Shown piece after piece: positions 26,633-33,866 of a stretch of 64,000 nucleotides of DNA. The notes beneath the pieces were generated by a model. It saw nothing but the letters and a program-made list of their open reading frames with translations. It had not been told where the DNA came from and made no database searches. Location: positions 186,001-250,000 of the forward strand of contig NZ_JAHWFK010000004.1 in NCBI RefSeq assembly GCF_019710575.1, given 5' to 3'. The first letter of the stretch is position 1; each line of letters starts with the position of its first letter. The stretch is from Paractinoplanes polyasparticus (lineage in GTDB: Bacteria; Actinomycetota; Actinomycetes; Mycobacteriales; Micromonosporaceae). The position numbers were made by a program, and so were the translations under genes.

Positions 26633-26668
26633 GTGAGTATCCACCCTTCCAAGGGGGTGGATACTCAC
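26633..26668 (-). terminator. Perfect 14-bp stem hairpin at the end of the 87-residue gene
   Basis: GTGAGTATCCACCC (26633-26646) and GGGTGGATACTCAC (26655-26668) pair perfectly around an 8-nt loop. The stop codon of the minus-strand gene (26667-26665) lies inside the stem. It probably terminates that transcript; there is no U-tract, and a regulatory-protein site or mobile-element end is an alternative. Confidence 0.6.
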
Positions 26669-26928
26669 GCGGCATCGTGTCCGGCCTCTTCGACCGCCAG
26701 GCCACACGAACGCAGGATCACCTTCACGCCCTCCTCCAGTCGGTACTTGCCCAGCCAGTCATCCACTGCGTTGACCTTGCGCCGGTAAACGTTGAACTGG
26801 TCTCCCACGCTGGCATGCAGGTAGCCCACGTAATTGCTTTGATGAGTGACGCTGAACCCGCCCATGGTCGAGACGGTCAGCACCGCACCGGCAATCTCAC
26901 GCTGACCTCCGGGAACGCGGCGCTCCAC
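26665..26928 (-). CDS. Hypothetical small protein
   Basis: 87 residues from GTG 26928, preceded by GGGGGTGG; a GTG at 26964 would add 12 residues but has no ribosome site. Recognisable segments are IAGAVLTVSTMGGFSVTHQSNYVGYLHASVGD and a basic middle FNVYRRKVNAVDDWLGKYRLEEG, ending with a hydrophobic VILRSCGLAVEE. It has no signal peptide and no known family. It lies between the two XRE regulator sets and ends in a perfect hairpin, so it is probably a monocistronic island gene. Confidence 0.45.
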   Translation of the reverse strand: MERRVPGGQREIAGAVLTVSTMGGFSVTHQSNYVGYLHASVGDQFNVYRRKVNAVDDWLGKYRLEEGVKVILRSCGLAVEEAGHDAA

Positions 26929-27219
26929 TGTCCACCCCCTGACATGGCAGGCAGTCCCGCTCACGACCGCAGTTTGGGCACCATTTCCCCTTGTCGCTGA
27001 CCAGCACCAGCCCTAATAGGAGTCCGATCACCAGCCCGGCGACAGCAGCTATAACGAGCATCCGTCACCCCTCGTCACTTTTCGTGGCCGCTTGTATCGT
27101 GTGGGTACTGATGCTCACTCTGGTAGGTATCAGATTGCAACGGCTCACACTGACTTCGCGCGGATTGATCTAGTAGATCTGGCCAAAATCCGCTTGACGT
27201 GCCAGACCGACAGATGGAA

Positions 27220-27260
27220 CCTTCCAAACTGGTAGGTTCCCGAATACCAGACTGGAAAGG
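27220..27260. promoter_or_regulatory. Inverted-repeat operator upstream of the second XRE-DUF5753 gene
   Basis: CCTTCCAAACTGGTA and TACCAGACTGGAAAGG form an inverted repeat separated by about 10 bp, with perfect CTGGTA/TACCAG inner arms. The right arm ends 12 bp before GTG 27273 and overlaps the ribosome site AAAGGGGA. A TTGACG hexamer at 27194 may be the -35 box. It is placed ideally for autorepression by the XRE protein. Confidence 0.55.
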
Positions 27261-27272
27261 GGACGCCTCGTC

Positions 27273-28163
27273 GTGACGGAGGAGACCAGCGGATCTACGG
27301 TTCCCCGACGCTCGCTCGGGATCGCTCTAGAATCGGCGCGCAAGCGGGCCGGCATCACCATGCAGGGAGCTGCCGACAGGGTCGGAGTGTCGGTCCAGAC
27401 AGTCAGACGCGTCGAGCGCGGCGAGGTATCGACTCGACCATCAACGGTTGAAGTGCTGTGCGACTTCTACGGCCTCGACACTCGCATGCGCGATGTGCTG
27501 ATCGGTCTGGCCAAGGAAAGTAAGTCGCGCGGCTGGTGGCACTCCTACGGCGACGTGATCCCGCGCTGGTTCGAGCTGTTTGTATCCCTGGAGCAGACAG
27601 CCAGACGCATCCGTGAATACGCGCCGCAACTGGTCCCGGGACTACTTCAGCACAGCGGATACATGGGCGTAGTGATCCACACTGACCTGCCACACCTCGA
27701 AGAGGCTGAGGTTGCGGCCCGGATAAGGCTGCGTCAGGAACGCCAGCAACTGCTGACCCGCTCCTTCCCCGCGCCCCCCGAGATGGAGGTGATCATCTCC
27801 GAGGCGGTGTTGCTGAGCGAACCTCCCGCCGACGGGGTGATGCGCCAGCAGGTCTGGCACCTGCTGAAAGCAACAGAGCTGCCCGGTGTGACAATCCGTG
27901 TGCTGCCACTCAGCGCGAACCCTCATCGCTCATCGTCCACGGGCGCGTGGACCCTGATGGATTTCGTGGCCGAGAACGGCAACACCCCGCCGGCCACGGT
28001 ATACAGCGAGGACCTGACAGGTGCCATCTACCTGGACAAGCCCTCAGAGATCGACGTGTACGAGCAAGTCTGGGCAGCCTTGGACAAGCAAGTCCTGGCA
28101 CCAGAGCAATCCATCGAATTGATGTCTCACCGATTGAAGGAGCTGACCGATCGTGAAGCCTGA
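27273..28163 (+). CDS. XRE-family regulator with DUF5753 (WhiJ-like), second copy
   Basis: 296 residues from GTG 27273. The helix-turn-helix, LESARKRAGITMQGAADRVGVSVQTVRRVERGEVSTRP, occupies residues 15-55. DUF5753 follows with YAPQLVPGLLQHSGYMGVV, ARIRLRQERQQLL, MEVIISEAVLLSEPPADG, GVTIRVLPLSANPH and TVYSEDLTGAIYLDKPSEIDVYEQVWAAL. It overlaps the following DUF397 gene by 11 nt, the arrangement of WhiJ/DUF397 pairs that control development or accessory functions in streptomycetes. An inverted repeat at its start suggests autoregulation. Confidence 0.94.
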   Translation: MTEETSGSTVPRRSLGIALESARKRAGITMQGAADRVGVSVQTVRRVERGEVSTRPSTVEVLCDFYGLDTRMRDVLIGLAKESKSRGWWHSYGDVIPRWFELFVSLEQTARRIREYAPQLVPGLLQHSGYMGVVIHTDLPHLEEAEVAARIRLRQERQQLLTRSFPAPPEMEVIISEAVLLSEPPADGVMRQQVWHLLKATELPGVTIRVLPLSANPHRSSSTGAWTLMDFVAENGNTPPATVYSEDLTGAIYLDKPSEIDVYEQVWAALDKQVLAPEQSIELMSHRLKELTDREA

Positions 28164-28359
28164 CCTGACCGGTGCGGAGTGGAAGAAGTCCACCCGCTCC
28201 AACGGCTCTGGCAACTGCGTGGAAGTTGCAACCAACCTCCCTAACATCGTCGCCGTCCGCGACACCAAGGACAACGGCACCGGACCCGTCCTGACCTTCA
28301 CCCCGGCCGAGTGGGACGCGTTCGTCGGCGGAACCAAGGACGGAGAGTTCGACCGGTAG
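28153..28359 (+). CDS. DUF397 protein, partner of the XRE regulator
   Basis: 68 residues from GTG 28153. All DUF397 marks are present: EWKKSTRSNGSGNCVEVA, VAVRDTKDNGTGPVLTFTPAEWDAFVGG. These small acidic proteins are encoded beside XRE-DUF5753 regulators and relieve or modulate them, in a layout resembling toxin-antitoxin pairs. The gene overlaps its regulator by 11 nt and is followed 50 nt later by a strong terminator hairpin, defining a two-gene operon. Confidence 0.95.
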   Translation: MKPDLTGAEWKKSTRSNGSGNCVEVATNLPNIVAVRDTKDNGTGPVLTFTPAEWDAFVGGTKDGEFDR

Positions 28360-28409
28360 ATTCCGTCTTGCTGTCGCGCCTTCCGTCCAACCGGCTCGGC
28401 GGGTCGAAC

Positions 28410-28440
28410 GGGGCGCCTCCACAACGCGTGGGGCGCCCCT
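28410..28440. terminator. Bidirectional hairpin terminator between convergent genes
   Basis: GGGGCGCC (28410-28417) pairs with GGCGCCCC (28432-28439), and CCAC with GTGG inside, around a short AACGC loop. It is followed on the plus strand by a T-rich TCTGTTGTTC. It lies between the DUF397 gene (+) and the DUF2637 gene (-) and can serve both. Confidence 0.8.
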
Positions 28441-28468
28441 TCTGTTGTTCGGAGGTTGCTGGGCACGG

Positions 28469-29341
28469 TCAAGCCACCACCTCCGACAACGGGTCCATGC
28501 CCTCCGCGCGCGGTCGCCCGGATGACGGACCGATCGGGATCACGTCTTGTTCTGCCTTCAGGACCTTGAGCAGGAGCGAGGCGCGTGCGTTAGATATGCC
28601 GTGCCCGTCGTCACGCATGGCGTCCGCGAGGTTGTCACGCGAAAGCGACCGGCCGTCGCTAGCCAGCGTTACCCGAGCCGCCCGCGCTGCCGAGATCAGG
28701 TGTGACACGGGGCGAATGTCCAGCGGTGCCGCCGCGTGGTTGTCGGTGCCAGTGTCGCCCGGCCGCCCCGGTGCGGGCTCGCTCGTCCGCTCTGCCGTGC
28801 CGGGCGCGGACGGAGCGGGCTCGCTCGTCCGCCCGGCGGGGACGGTTCCGGACGGTGCTAGGTCGTCCCGTCCCGCCTGCTGGACGGTCCCGGGGACGTC
28901 CGGGACGGTCGGGGACGTCCGCTGATCGTCCCGGACGGTCGTCCGCTGATCAACTCCTTCATGATCGAACATGGAGAACAACAACTTGACCGACACGAGC
29001 ATGGACAGCGCCGGCCACCCGGCCAACGCCTTGCCGATGGGGTCGGCGCCGCCCACCGCGACGTTCGCGGCGAGGCTGGCACCCGTGCCGACGAGGAGCG
29101 TCACCCACGGAATCCAGCCGGTGGGGCGCCCGGCGCGACGCTGCGCCACCAGGTAGAGACTGGCCACGATCTCCAGCCCGTCCACACTGATCGGGAACGC
29201 CAGCGACTTCCACCCGAGTTGGCCATGGTCAAGCGCCAACTCCCTCATGTGCGAAAAGCTGATGGCGCCCGCGACGATGGCCAGAGCGCCTACGAACAAC
29301 GCGGTGAGAACCATCAGAGTCTTGTCGGTCCGGGTCTTCAC
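28469..29341 (-). CDS. SpdB-like DUF2637 membrane protein with winged-helix tail
   Basis: 290 residues from GTG 29341, which overlaps the upstream stop (GTGA); the longer frame to 29623 is antisense-like. Four hydrophobic segments in residues 8-125 (LMVLTALFVGALAIVAGAISF, LAFPISVDGLEIVASLYLVAQR and on) match DUF2637 (PF10935). A Pro/Thr/Ser-rich linker and a C-terminal helix-turn-helix (LSRDNLADAMRDDGHGISNARASLLLKVLKAE) follow. Such proteins are typical of actinomycete conjugative plasmids and integrative elements, where Spd proteins aid intramycelial spread. It marks the right part of the island. Confidence 0.85.
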   Translation of the reverse strand: MKTRTDKTLMVLTALFVGALAIVAGAISFSHMRELALDHGQLGWKSLAFPISVDGLEIVASLYLVAQRRAGRPTGWIPWVTLLVGTGASLAANVAVGGADPIGKALAGWPALSMLVSVKLLFSMFDHEGVDQRTTVRDDQRTSPTVPDVPGTVQQAGRDDLAPSGTVPAGRTSEPAPSAPGTAERTSEPAPGRPGDTGTDNHAAAPLDIRPVSHLISAARAARVTLASDGRSLSRDNLADAMRDDGHGISNARASLLLKVLKAEQDVIPIGPSSGRPRAEGMDPLSEVVA

Positions 29342-29715
29342 CGGGTCACTTGCCCGGGAGTAGCCGCCGACGCGAGTAGTGCCGACAGGGCATCGAGCAC
29401 CCGCGCGGCGTTGTCGCCAGACATGGACAACTCCACCTCTCCGACCTGCACACGCAGGAAGACCGCACAAGGCCACGGGGCGCACGCTTCGGACAGCCGA
29501 GCCGTCCCATCCCAGGTCGGCATCATGGACGCGGTGAGGTTGAGCGGGATCGGGGCGGACTGGTGTTCGCCCCCGGCACCGGGGGCGTAGCCGTTGGCTT
29601 GGCTGGCCGGGTCGGCGGTGCACCGGATGAGGTCACACCAGCCGGGATGCGTTGTGCCGCAACGGTTTCCGCTAGTTGCCAGAGAATCAAAGCCTGATTG
29701 GCTTTTTACGTTCAT
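29338..29715 (-). CDS. Hypothetical protein resembling DUF6907
   Basis: 125 residues from ATG 29715. A Cys/His-containing start (CGTTHPGWCDLIRC) and a C-terminal part reading EVELSMSGDNAARVLDALSALL resemble the small DUF6907 proteins that accompany SpdB-like genes on actinomycete elements. The ribosome site is weak, so a later start is possible. It overlaps the next gene by 4 nt. Its 5' end touches the sigma-factor remnant on the other strand, so the junction of the island lies within or just before this start. Confidence 0.6.
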   Translation of the reverse strand: MNVKSQSGFDSLATSGNRCGTTHPGWCDLIRCTADPASQANGYAPGAGGEHQSAPIPLNLTASMMPTWDGTARLSEACAPWPCAVFLRVQVGEVELSMSGDNAARVLDALSALLASAATPGQVTR

Positions 29716-29813
29716 TGACTACCGTGAAGAGCCAGGCCGCGAACGCGCTCGACCGGCTCCGCCTGGTCTTCGACGAGCTGCCCGACGCCGTCACCGTTCA
29801 GGACAGGCGATGA
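29706..29813 (+). pseudogene. 3' remnant of a SigE-type sigma factor gene
   Basis: In the frame ending at TGA 29811-29813 the sequence reads TTVKSQAANALDRLRLVFDELPD, matching the end of sigma region 4.2 in SigE-family ECF-like sigma factors ((G)TVKSQ...AL..LR). Upstream of about 29720 the match stops abruptly and base composition changes. Its stop overlaps an ATG of the downstream gene, as expected for a sigma gene followed by its membrane partner. The missing part is not in the window. Confidence 0.6.
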
Positions 29814-29830
29814 CGGAGGAGAAGAACGAC

Positions 29831-31030
29831 ATGACCGAGGACGACCGCGCGGTGCGGATCCTGCGCACCATGCCCGCGGAACCGCCGCTGCCGTCGACCG
29901 TCGACGTGCCCCGCACCATGGCCGAGGGGCGACGGCGGCGCCGGGTCCGCACGTGGTCGGGCGGGGTGGCCTTGGCCGCGGTGACCGCGGCCGCGGCGGG
30001 CGCCGGCACCGTGGCCGCGACGGCCCAGCGCGGCGACGCTCCGGCACCGCCGGTCAATCCGGTGACGACCACCTCGAAGGCACCCGCCCCGCCGCCCGTG
30101 CCGAAGGACTGCAAGGTGTCCCTGCTGCCCACGGGCGGGATCAAGAAGGCCCTGGTCACCGCCGGTGACCCGACCGGGCGCTACCAGGCCGGGAGGGCCT
30201 ATCCGGGGACGGGGAAGGTCCACACGGTGGTGTGGCGGGACGGCGCCTTGTTGCCGGTTCCGAAGATGCCGGGCGACGACCCGTCGTTCCGCGACATCAA
30301 CTCGTCGGGCGTCGCGGTCGGCTACAGCTTCGAGGGGGACGACCAGCGGGCGTACGTGCTGGAGGGTGACACCGTGCGGCAACTGCGCGGCGGAGGGGCC
30401 TCCGCTGCCGCGATCAACGACCGGGGCGTCATCGCCGGAGCGCTGGGCGACCTCTACCTGTCCGGTGTGCCGGTCATGTGGAAGTCGTCCCGGGCGACGC
30501 CGACGAGGCTGCCGCTCCCCTCCGGCTTCACCGGCGGCGCCGCCGTCGACATCGCCGACGACGGCACGGTGCTCGGCTCGATCAGCCGCAAGACCGGCGA
30601 GGGAACCGCCTACCTCTGGCTCCCCGACGGCACCGGGCGCCTGCTGCCCAAGCCCGGCCAGGCCGACTACTTCTGGGCCGACTCGATCAGTAACGGCCGG
30701 CTGTTCGGCAGCGCGGTGGACGACTCCGCCGACGGTTCCACCCGCCGGTTCGTGTCGTACCGCTACGTGATCGCCACCGGAAAGTACGAGAAACTCGCGA
30801 CCCAGCTGTCCACCGCCTTGGGCGCCGAGAACGGCTGGGTGCTCGGCACCACCTCCGGGCCGGTCATCCTGGCCGGCCCGAAGGTGGTGAAGCTGCCGGC
30901 GTACAAGAGAATGAAGGAGTACCAGATGACGGCCTTCAGCGCTGACGGCCGGACAGCGGCCGGCTACACGACCGATACGACCGACACCGAGCCGGTGGCC
31001 AACCGCCCGCTCAAGTGGACCTGCCGCTAG
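29831..31030 (+). CDS. Membrane-anchored protein with repeated beta units, former sigma-factor partner
   Basis: 399 residues from ATG 29831 with GGAGGAG 9 nt upstream (ATG 29810, overlapping the sigma remnant, is an alternative). A short cytoplasmic N-terminus (MTEDDRAVRILRTMPAEPPLP) precedes one transmembrane helix at about 40-65, a Pro-rich stalk, and an extracytoplasmic domain of repeated units such as DINSSGVAVGYSFEGD, AINDRGVIAGALGDLY and DIADDGTVLGSI, which resemble HAF or propeller repeats. Proteins of this layout commonly follow SigE-family sigma genes in Micromonosporaceae. It may sense the envelope or bind the sigma factor; no enzymatic motif is visible. Confidence 0.7.
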   Translation: MTEDDRAVRILRTMPAEPPLPSTVDVPRTMAEGRRRRRVRTWSGGVALAAVTAAAAGAGTVAATAQRGDAPAPPVNPVTTTSKAPAPPPVPKDCKVSLLPTGGIKKALVTAGDPTGRYQAGRAYPGTGKVHTVVWRDGALLPVPKMPGDDPSFRDINSSGVAVGYSFEGDDQRAYVLEGDTVRQLRGGGASAAAINDRGVIAGALGDLYLSGVPVMWKSSRATPTRLPLPSGFTGGAAVDIADDGTVLGSISRKTGEGTAYLWLPDGTGRLLPKPGQADYFWADSISNGRLFGSAVDDSADGSTRRFVSYRYVIATGKYEKLATQLSTALGAENGWVLGTTSGPVILAGPKVVKLPAYKRMKEYQMTAFSADGRTAAGYTTDTTDTEPVANRPLKWTCR

Positions 31031-31088
31031 ACCGGCCACGACGACATCGCCACCGGCTCGGACGGGCCGGTGGCGATGTCGACGGTGT

Positions 31089-31409
31089 CTAGGAGCCCGA
31101 AGTCTCAACCCGGGCGATGAGCTGCTTGAGCCGGCCGATCTCCTCGTTCAGCGCGGCGGCGCCGCTGTCGGTGAGGGTGATCCAGGTGCGGCCGCGACGG
31201 CCCTCGTAGCCCTTCTCGACCTCGATCAGCCCGGCCTCCTCGAGCACACTCAAGTGCTTGGAGAGGTTGCCGGCGGTCAACTCGAGCTGGGTGCGCAGAT
31301 AGCCGAACTCGACCCGGCGGGCCTCGTGGGTGACGGTCAGGATGCCGAGACGCACCCGCTGGTGCACCACCTCGTCCAGGCCGGTGACCGGGTGCGCGGC
31401 GTCGGTCAC
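31089..31409 (-). CDS. Winged-helix transcriptional regulator (ArsR/MarR-like)
   Basis: 106 residues from GTG 31409, overlapping the upstream stop (GTGA). The helix-turn-helix VEFGYLRTQLELTAGNLSKHLSVLEEAGLIEVEKGYEGRRGRTWITLTDSG is typical of the HTH_34/PadR-related group that is paired with membrane proteins in actinomycetes. It likely autoregulates this two-gene operon. No ligand Cys are present, so metal sensing is unlikely. Confidence 0.9.
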   Translation of the reverse strand: MTDAAHPVTGLDEVVHQRVRLGILTVTHEARRVEFGYLRTQLELTAGNLSKHLSVLEEAGLIEVEKGYEGRRGRTWITLTDSGAAALNEEIGRLKQLIARVETSGS

Positions 31410-32101
31410 CGGTGCCGCCGTGCCGCGCGGCGGAAGCCGAGCGCGGCCACCAGCAACACCACGCCGACGATGATCTGGGGGACTGCCATCCCGGCCCGGA
31501 TGCCGAAGTGCGGCGGACCGAAGCCGAAGTTCATCGGCAGCACCAGCAGAACCAGGGCGAGGTAGCCGAGCGTGAACAGCAGCAGCGCGACGTTGCGTTC
31601 CAGCCAGGCCAGCACCAGCAGCGTCACCCCGATCATGCCCCACGGCATGACCAGCCGGTCGAGCACGAACCACCAGTACGGAAGCGGCTGGTCGGGGATC
31701 GGGTGGCTTTCGAAGTACGTGGTCACGGCCAGCCACGCGGCCGGGAACACGATGGTCGTCACGGCGCCGGTGATCGCATACGGCAGCACCCGGCGGCCAC
31801 CCAGCCCCCGTGCCCGGGCGGCCCGCAGGTAGAAGAAGGCGATGGCCGCATACGCCAGTGGCGTGGCCGGAATCCAGTACCAGAGCATGCCGTTGCGCGC
31901 GAACTGGCAGCCACCGTCGGGCTGGCAGTTCACTTCCATGCCGAACCAGTCGACCGGGATCGCGGCGAACGTCGCCGCGGACAGCACCAGCAGCGCGACC
32001 CAGGTCATCCGTTGGTGGAGCCGCACCCGGTGAGCCAGCGCGCGCAGATCCGACAGCAGCCGACGCGGATCGTCGGCGGCGGGTATCGAGTTAGCGGTCA
32101 T
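31406..32101 (-). CDS. Six-helix integral membrane protein of unknown function
   Basis: 231 residues from ATG 32101 (the frame continues upstream to 32149 without a ribosome site). About six hydrophobic helices are visible (MTWVALLVLSAATFAAIPV, MLWYWIPATPLAYAAIAFFY, VLPYAITGAVTTIVFPAAWL and on), with an extracellular EVNCQPDGGCQF loop holding two Cys. The gene overlaps a winged-helix regulator, a pairing often seen for uncharacterised permease-like proteins controlled by their own regulator. Family not recognised. Confidence 0.8.
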   Translation of the reverse strand: MTANSIPAADDPRRLLSDLRALAHRVRLHQRMTWVALLVLSAATFAAIPVDWFGMEVNCQPDGGCQFARNGMLWYWIPATPLAYAAIAFFYLRAARARGLGGRRVLPYAITGAVTTIVFPAAWLAVTTYFESHPIPDQPLPYWWFVLDRLVMPWGMIGVTLLVLAWLERNVALLLFTLGYLALVLLVLPMNFGFGPPHFGIRAGMAVPQIIVGVVLLVAALGFRRAARRHR

Positions 32102-32158
32102 GCCAATAGGTTTCCACAGCAAACCAATTGGCGCCAGTGCCCGGCACAAAGGGCGACG

Positions 32159-33748
32159 TCAGCGGGGCTCCAGGAACTGGTGCACCGAGCGGATCACCGA
32201 CGATCCCTCCCCCACCGCGGCCGCCACGCGCTTCATCGAGCCCTGCCGGATGTCGCCGGCTGCGAAGACGCCGTCCAGGGAGGTCTCGTACGGCAGGCGT
32301 CTGCGCTCCGCCTCCACGTCGACGTCGGTGCACACGAAGCCGTCCTGGTCGCGCTGCACCTGCGCAGGCAACCAGGCGGTGGCGGGGCGGGCGCCGATGA
32401 AGCAGAACAGCGCCCGGGCGTCGACGTCGCGGCTGGCGTTCGTGCGGGTGTCGCGCAGCTCCACCGCTTCCAGGTGGTCGTCGCCGCGCACGGCGTTGAT
32501 GACCGTGTGACCGGCCACCTCGATGCGGTCGTGACCCTCGATGCGGTCGATCAGGTACTGCGACATCGACTCGGCCAGCGACTCGCGCCGGATCACGATG
32601 GTGACGCGGCGGCAGCGGCGGGCCAGATAGACGGCGGCCTGCCCGGCCGAGTTGCCGCCGCCGAGCACGATCGCCTCGGCGTCCGCACAGAGCTGCGCCT
32701 CCAGTTCGGTCGCCGCGAAGTAGATGCCCGCGCCCTGCAGCCGGTCCCACCCGGCCAAGGGCAACCGGCGGTACTCGGCTCCGGCGGCCACCACGACCGT
32801 ACGGGCGAAGGTCCGCACCCCGTCGGTCAGCGCCACCAGGAAGCCCCCGGCCGTCCGCTCCAGCGCGGCGACGCGGCACGGGCTGACCAGCCGGGCGCCG
32901 AACCGCTGGGCCTGGAACGTCGCCCGGGTGGTCAGCTCGGCGCCCGAGATGCCGCCCGGGAAGCCCAGATAGTTCTCGATGCGCGAGCTCGTGCCGGCCT
33001 GCCCGCCGGGCGCGGTCGCGTCGAACACCACCACCCGCAGCCCCTCCGAGGCGCCGTAGACGGCCGCGGCCAGCCCGGCCGGCCCGGCGCCGACCACGGC
33101 CACGTCGTAGGGCCGGTCGTCGCCGGGGGCCAGGGTCAGCCCCAGCGCCTCGGCCAGCATCCCCGGCGTGGCCCGGCGCAGCAAGCGGTCGGGCGTCACC
33201 GCCACCGGCAGGTCGTCGCTCTCGGCGGTCGGCGACTCCCCGGCCGCCTCGAAGTCGATGAACCGGTACGGCACGGAGTTGCGGTTGAGGAACGTGCGCA
33301 GGGCGAGCGTCCCTTCCGACACGGGCCGTCCGACGATCTCGATGGTGCCGGACTCCGCGCTGTCGGCCAGCCGCAGTTTGCGCCGCGCGATCATCGCGTT
33401 CACCAGCAGGTCGGCCAGCTCGGTCTCACGCTCGAGGAGCGTGCGCAACCGCTCGGCGCCGATCGGGACGACGCGGCCCGCAACCGTGACACGCGCGGTC
33501 ACGTACGGCCGCTGCCCGGTCAGCAGGTTGAGCTCGCCGACGAAGGTCCCCGGCCCGAACCGCGCGAACTCGACGTCGTGCCCCCGCGCCTCGTCGCGCA
33601 CCTCGATCTCGCCGGTCAGCACCACCACCAGCGGGTTGTGCTCGTCAGCGGGCGAATAGACGACATCGCCCACCGCTACCTCGCGCGGAGACCCGTAGGT
33701 GCGGAGGACGGCCAGCTGCTGATCGGTGAAGACCGGGTACGCGTTCAC
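32159..33748 (-). CDS. Cyclic-nucleotide-binding / thioredoxin-reductase-like flavoprotein without CxxC
   Basis: 529 residues from GTG 33748. A cyclic-nucleotide-binding-like domain (about 1-130, FGPGTFVGELNLLTGQRP) comes first, then a glutaredoxin-like segment (about 135-200) that lacks its CxxC. A thioredoxin-reductase-type FAD/NAD domain follows, with DVAVVGAGPAGLAAAVYGASEG, the NAD loop IVLGGGNSAGQAAVYLARR and the FAD tail DGVFAAGDIRQ. The redox CATC of thioredoxin reductases is replaced by an AATE stretch. This tripartite form is known in actinobacteria as an uncharacterised oxidoreductase. It is probably a sensor-oxidoreductase rather than a thioredoxin reductase. Confidence 0.88.
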   Translation of the reverse strand: MNAYPVFTDQQLAVLRTYGSPREVAVGDVVYSPADEHNPLVVVLTGEIEVRDEARGHDVEFARFGPGTFVGELNLLTGQRPYVTARVTVAGRVVPIGAERLRTLLERETELADLLVNAMIARRKLRLADSAESGTIEIVGRPVSEGTLALRTFLNRNSVPYRFIDFEAAGESPTAESDDLPVAVTPDRLLRRATPGMLAEALGLTLAPGDDRPYDVAVVGAGPAGLAAAVYGASEGLRVVVFDATAPGGQAGTSSRIENYLGFPGGISGAELTTRATFQAQRFGARLVSPCRVAALERTAGGFLVALTDGVRTFARTVVVAAGAEYRRLPLAGWDRLQGAGIYFAATELEAQLCADAEAIVLGGGNSAGQAAVYLARRCRRVTIVIRRESLAESMSQYLIDRIEGHDRIEVAGHTVINAVRGDDHLEAVELRDTRTNASRDVDARALFCFIGARPATAWLPAQVQRDQDGFVCTDVDVEAERRRLPYETSLDGVFAAGDIRQGSMKRVAAAVGEGSSVIRSVHQFLEPR

Positions 33749-33797
33749 GGGTACAGCATGCCGCGTTCGGCCGGGTCGGGCCTTTCCTGTCGCTCCA

Positions 33798-33811
33798 TGA
33801 AAAGGTTTACA
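33798..33811. promoter_or_regulatory. LacI/GalR-type operator upstream of the LacI gene
   Basis: TGAAAAGGTTTACA agrees with the LacI/GalR family consensus TGWAANCGNTNWCA at 13 of 14 positions (G instead of C at the centre). It lies 56 bp before the LacI start and 50 bp from the divergent flavoprotein start. It probably mediates autoregulation and control of the downstream ABC operon. Confidence 0.55.
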
Positions 33812-33866
33812 CTGATCGTGCTCGATGTCTTGACATCGGCCGGTAACAGATTTCAAGCTGGGCCAC

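Larger units (their letters stand above)
12378..29715. mobile_element. Putative plasmid/ICE-derived accessory island
   Basis: The segment holds only accessory families: two replication-relaxation proteins, SpdB-like DUF2637, a DUF6907-like protein, two XRE/DUF5753 sets, a DUF574 methyltransferase and an operon of unknown function. The right edge coincides with a severed sigma-factor 3' end. No Rep, TraB/FtsK or integrase of its own is in the segment apart from the adjacent Tn554-like recombinases, so it may be a decayed or partly captured element. Limits are approximate. Confidence 0.45.
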
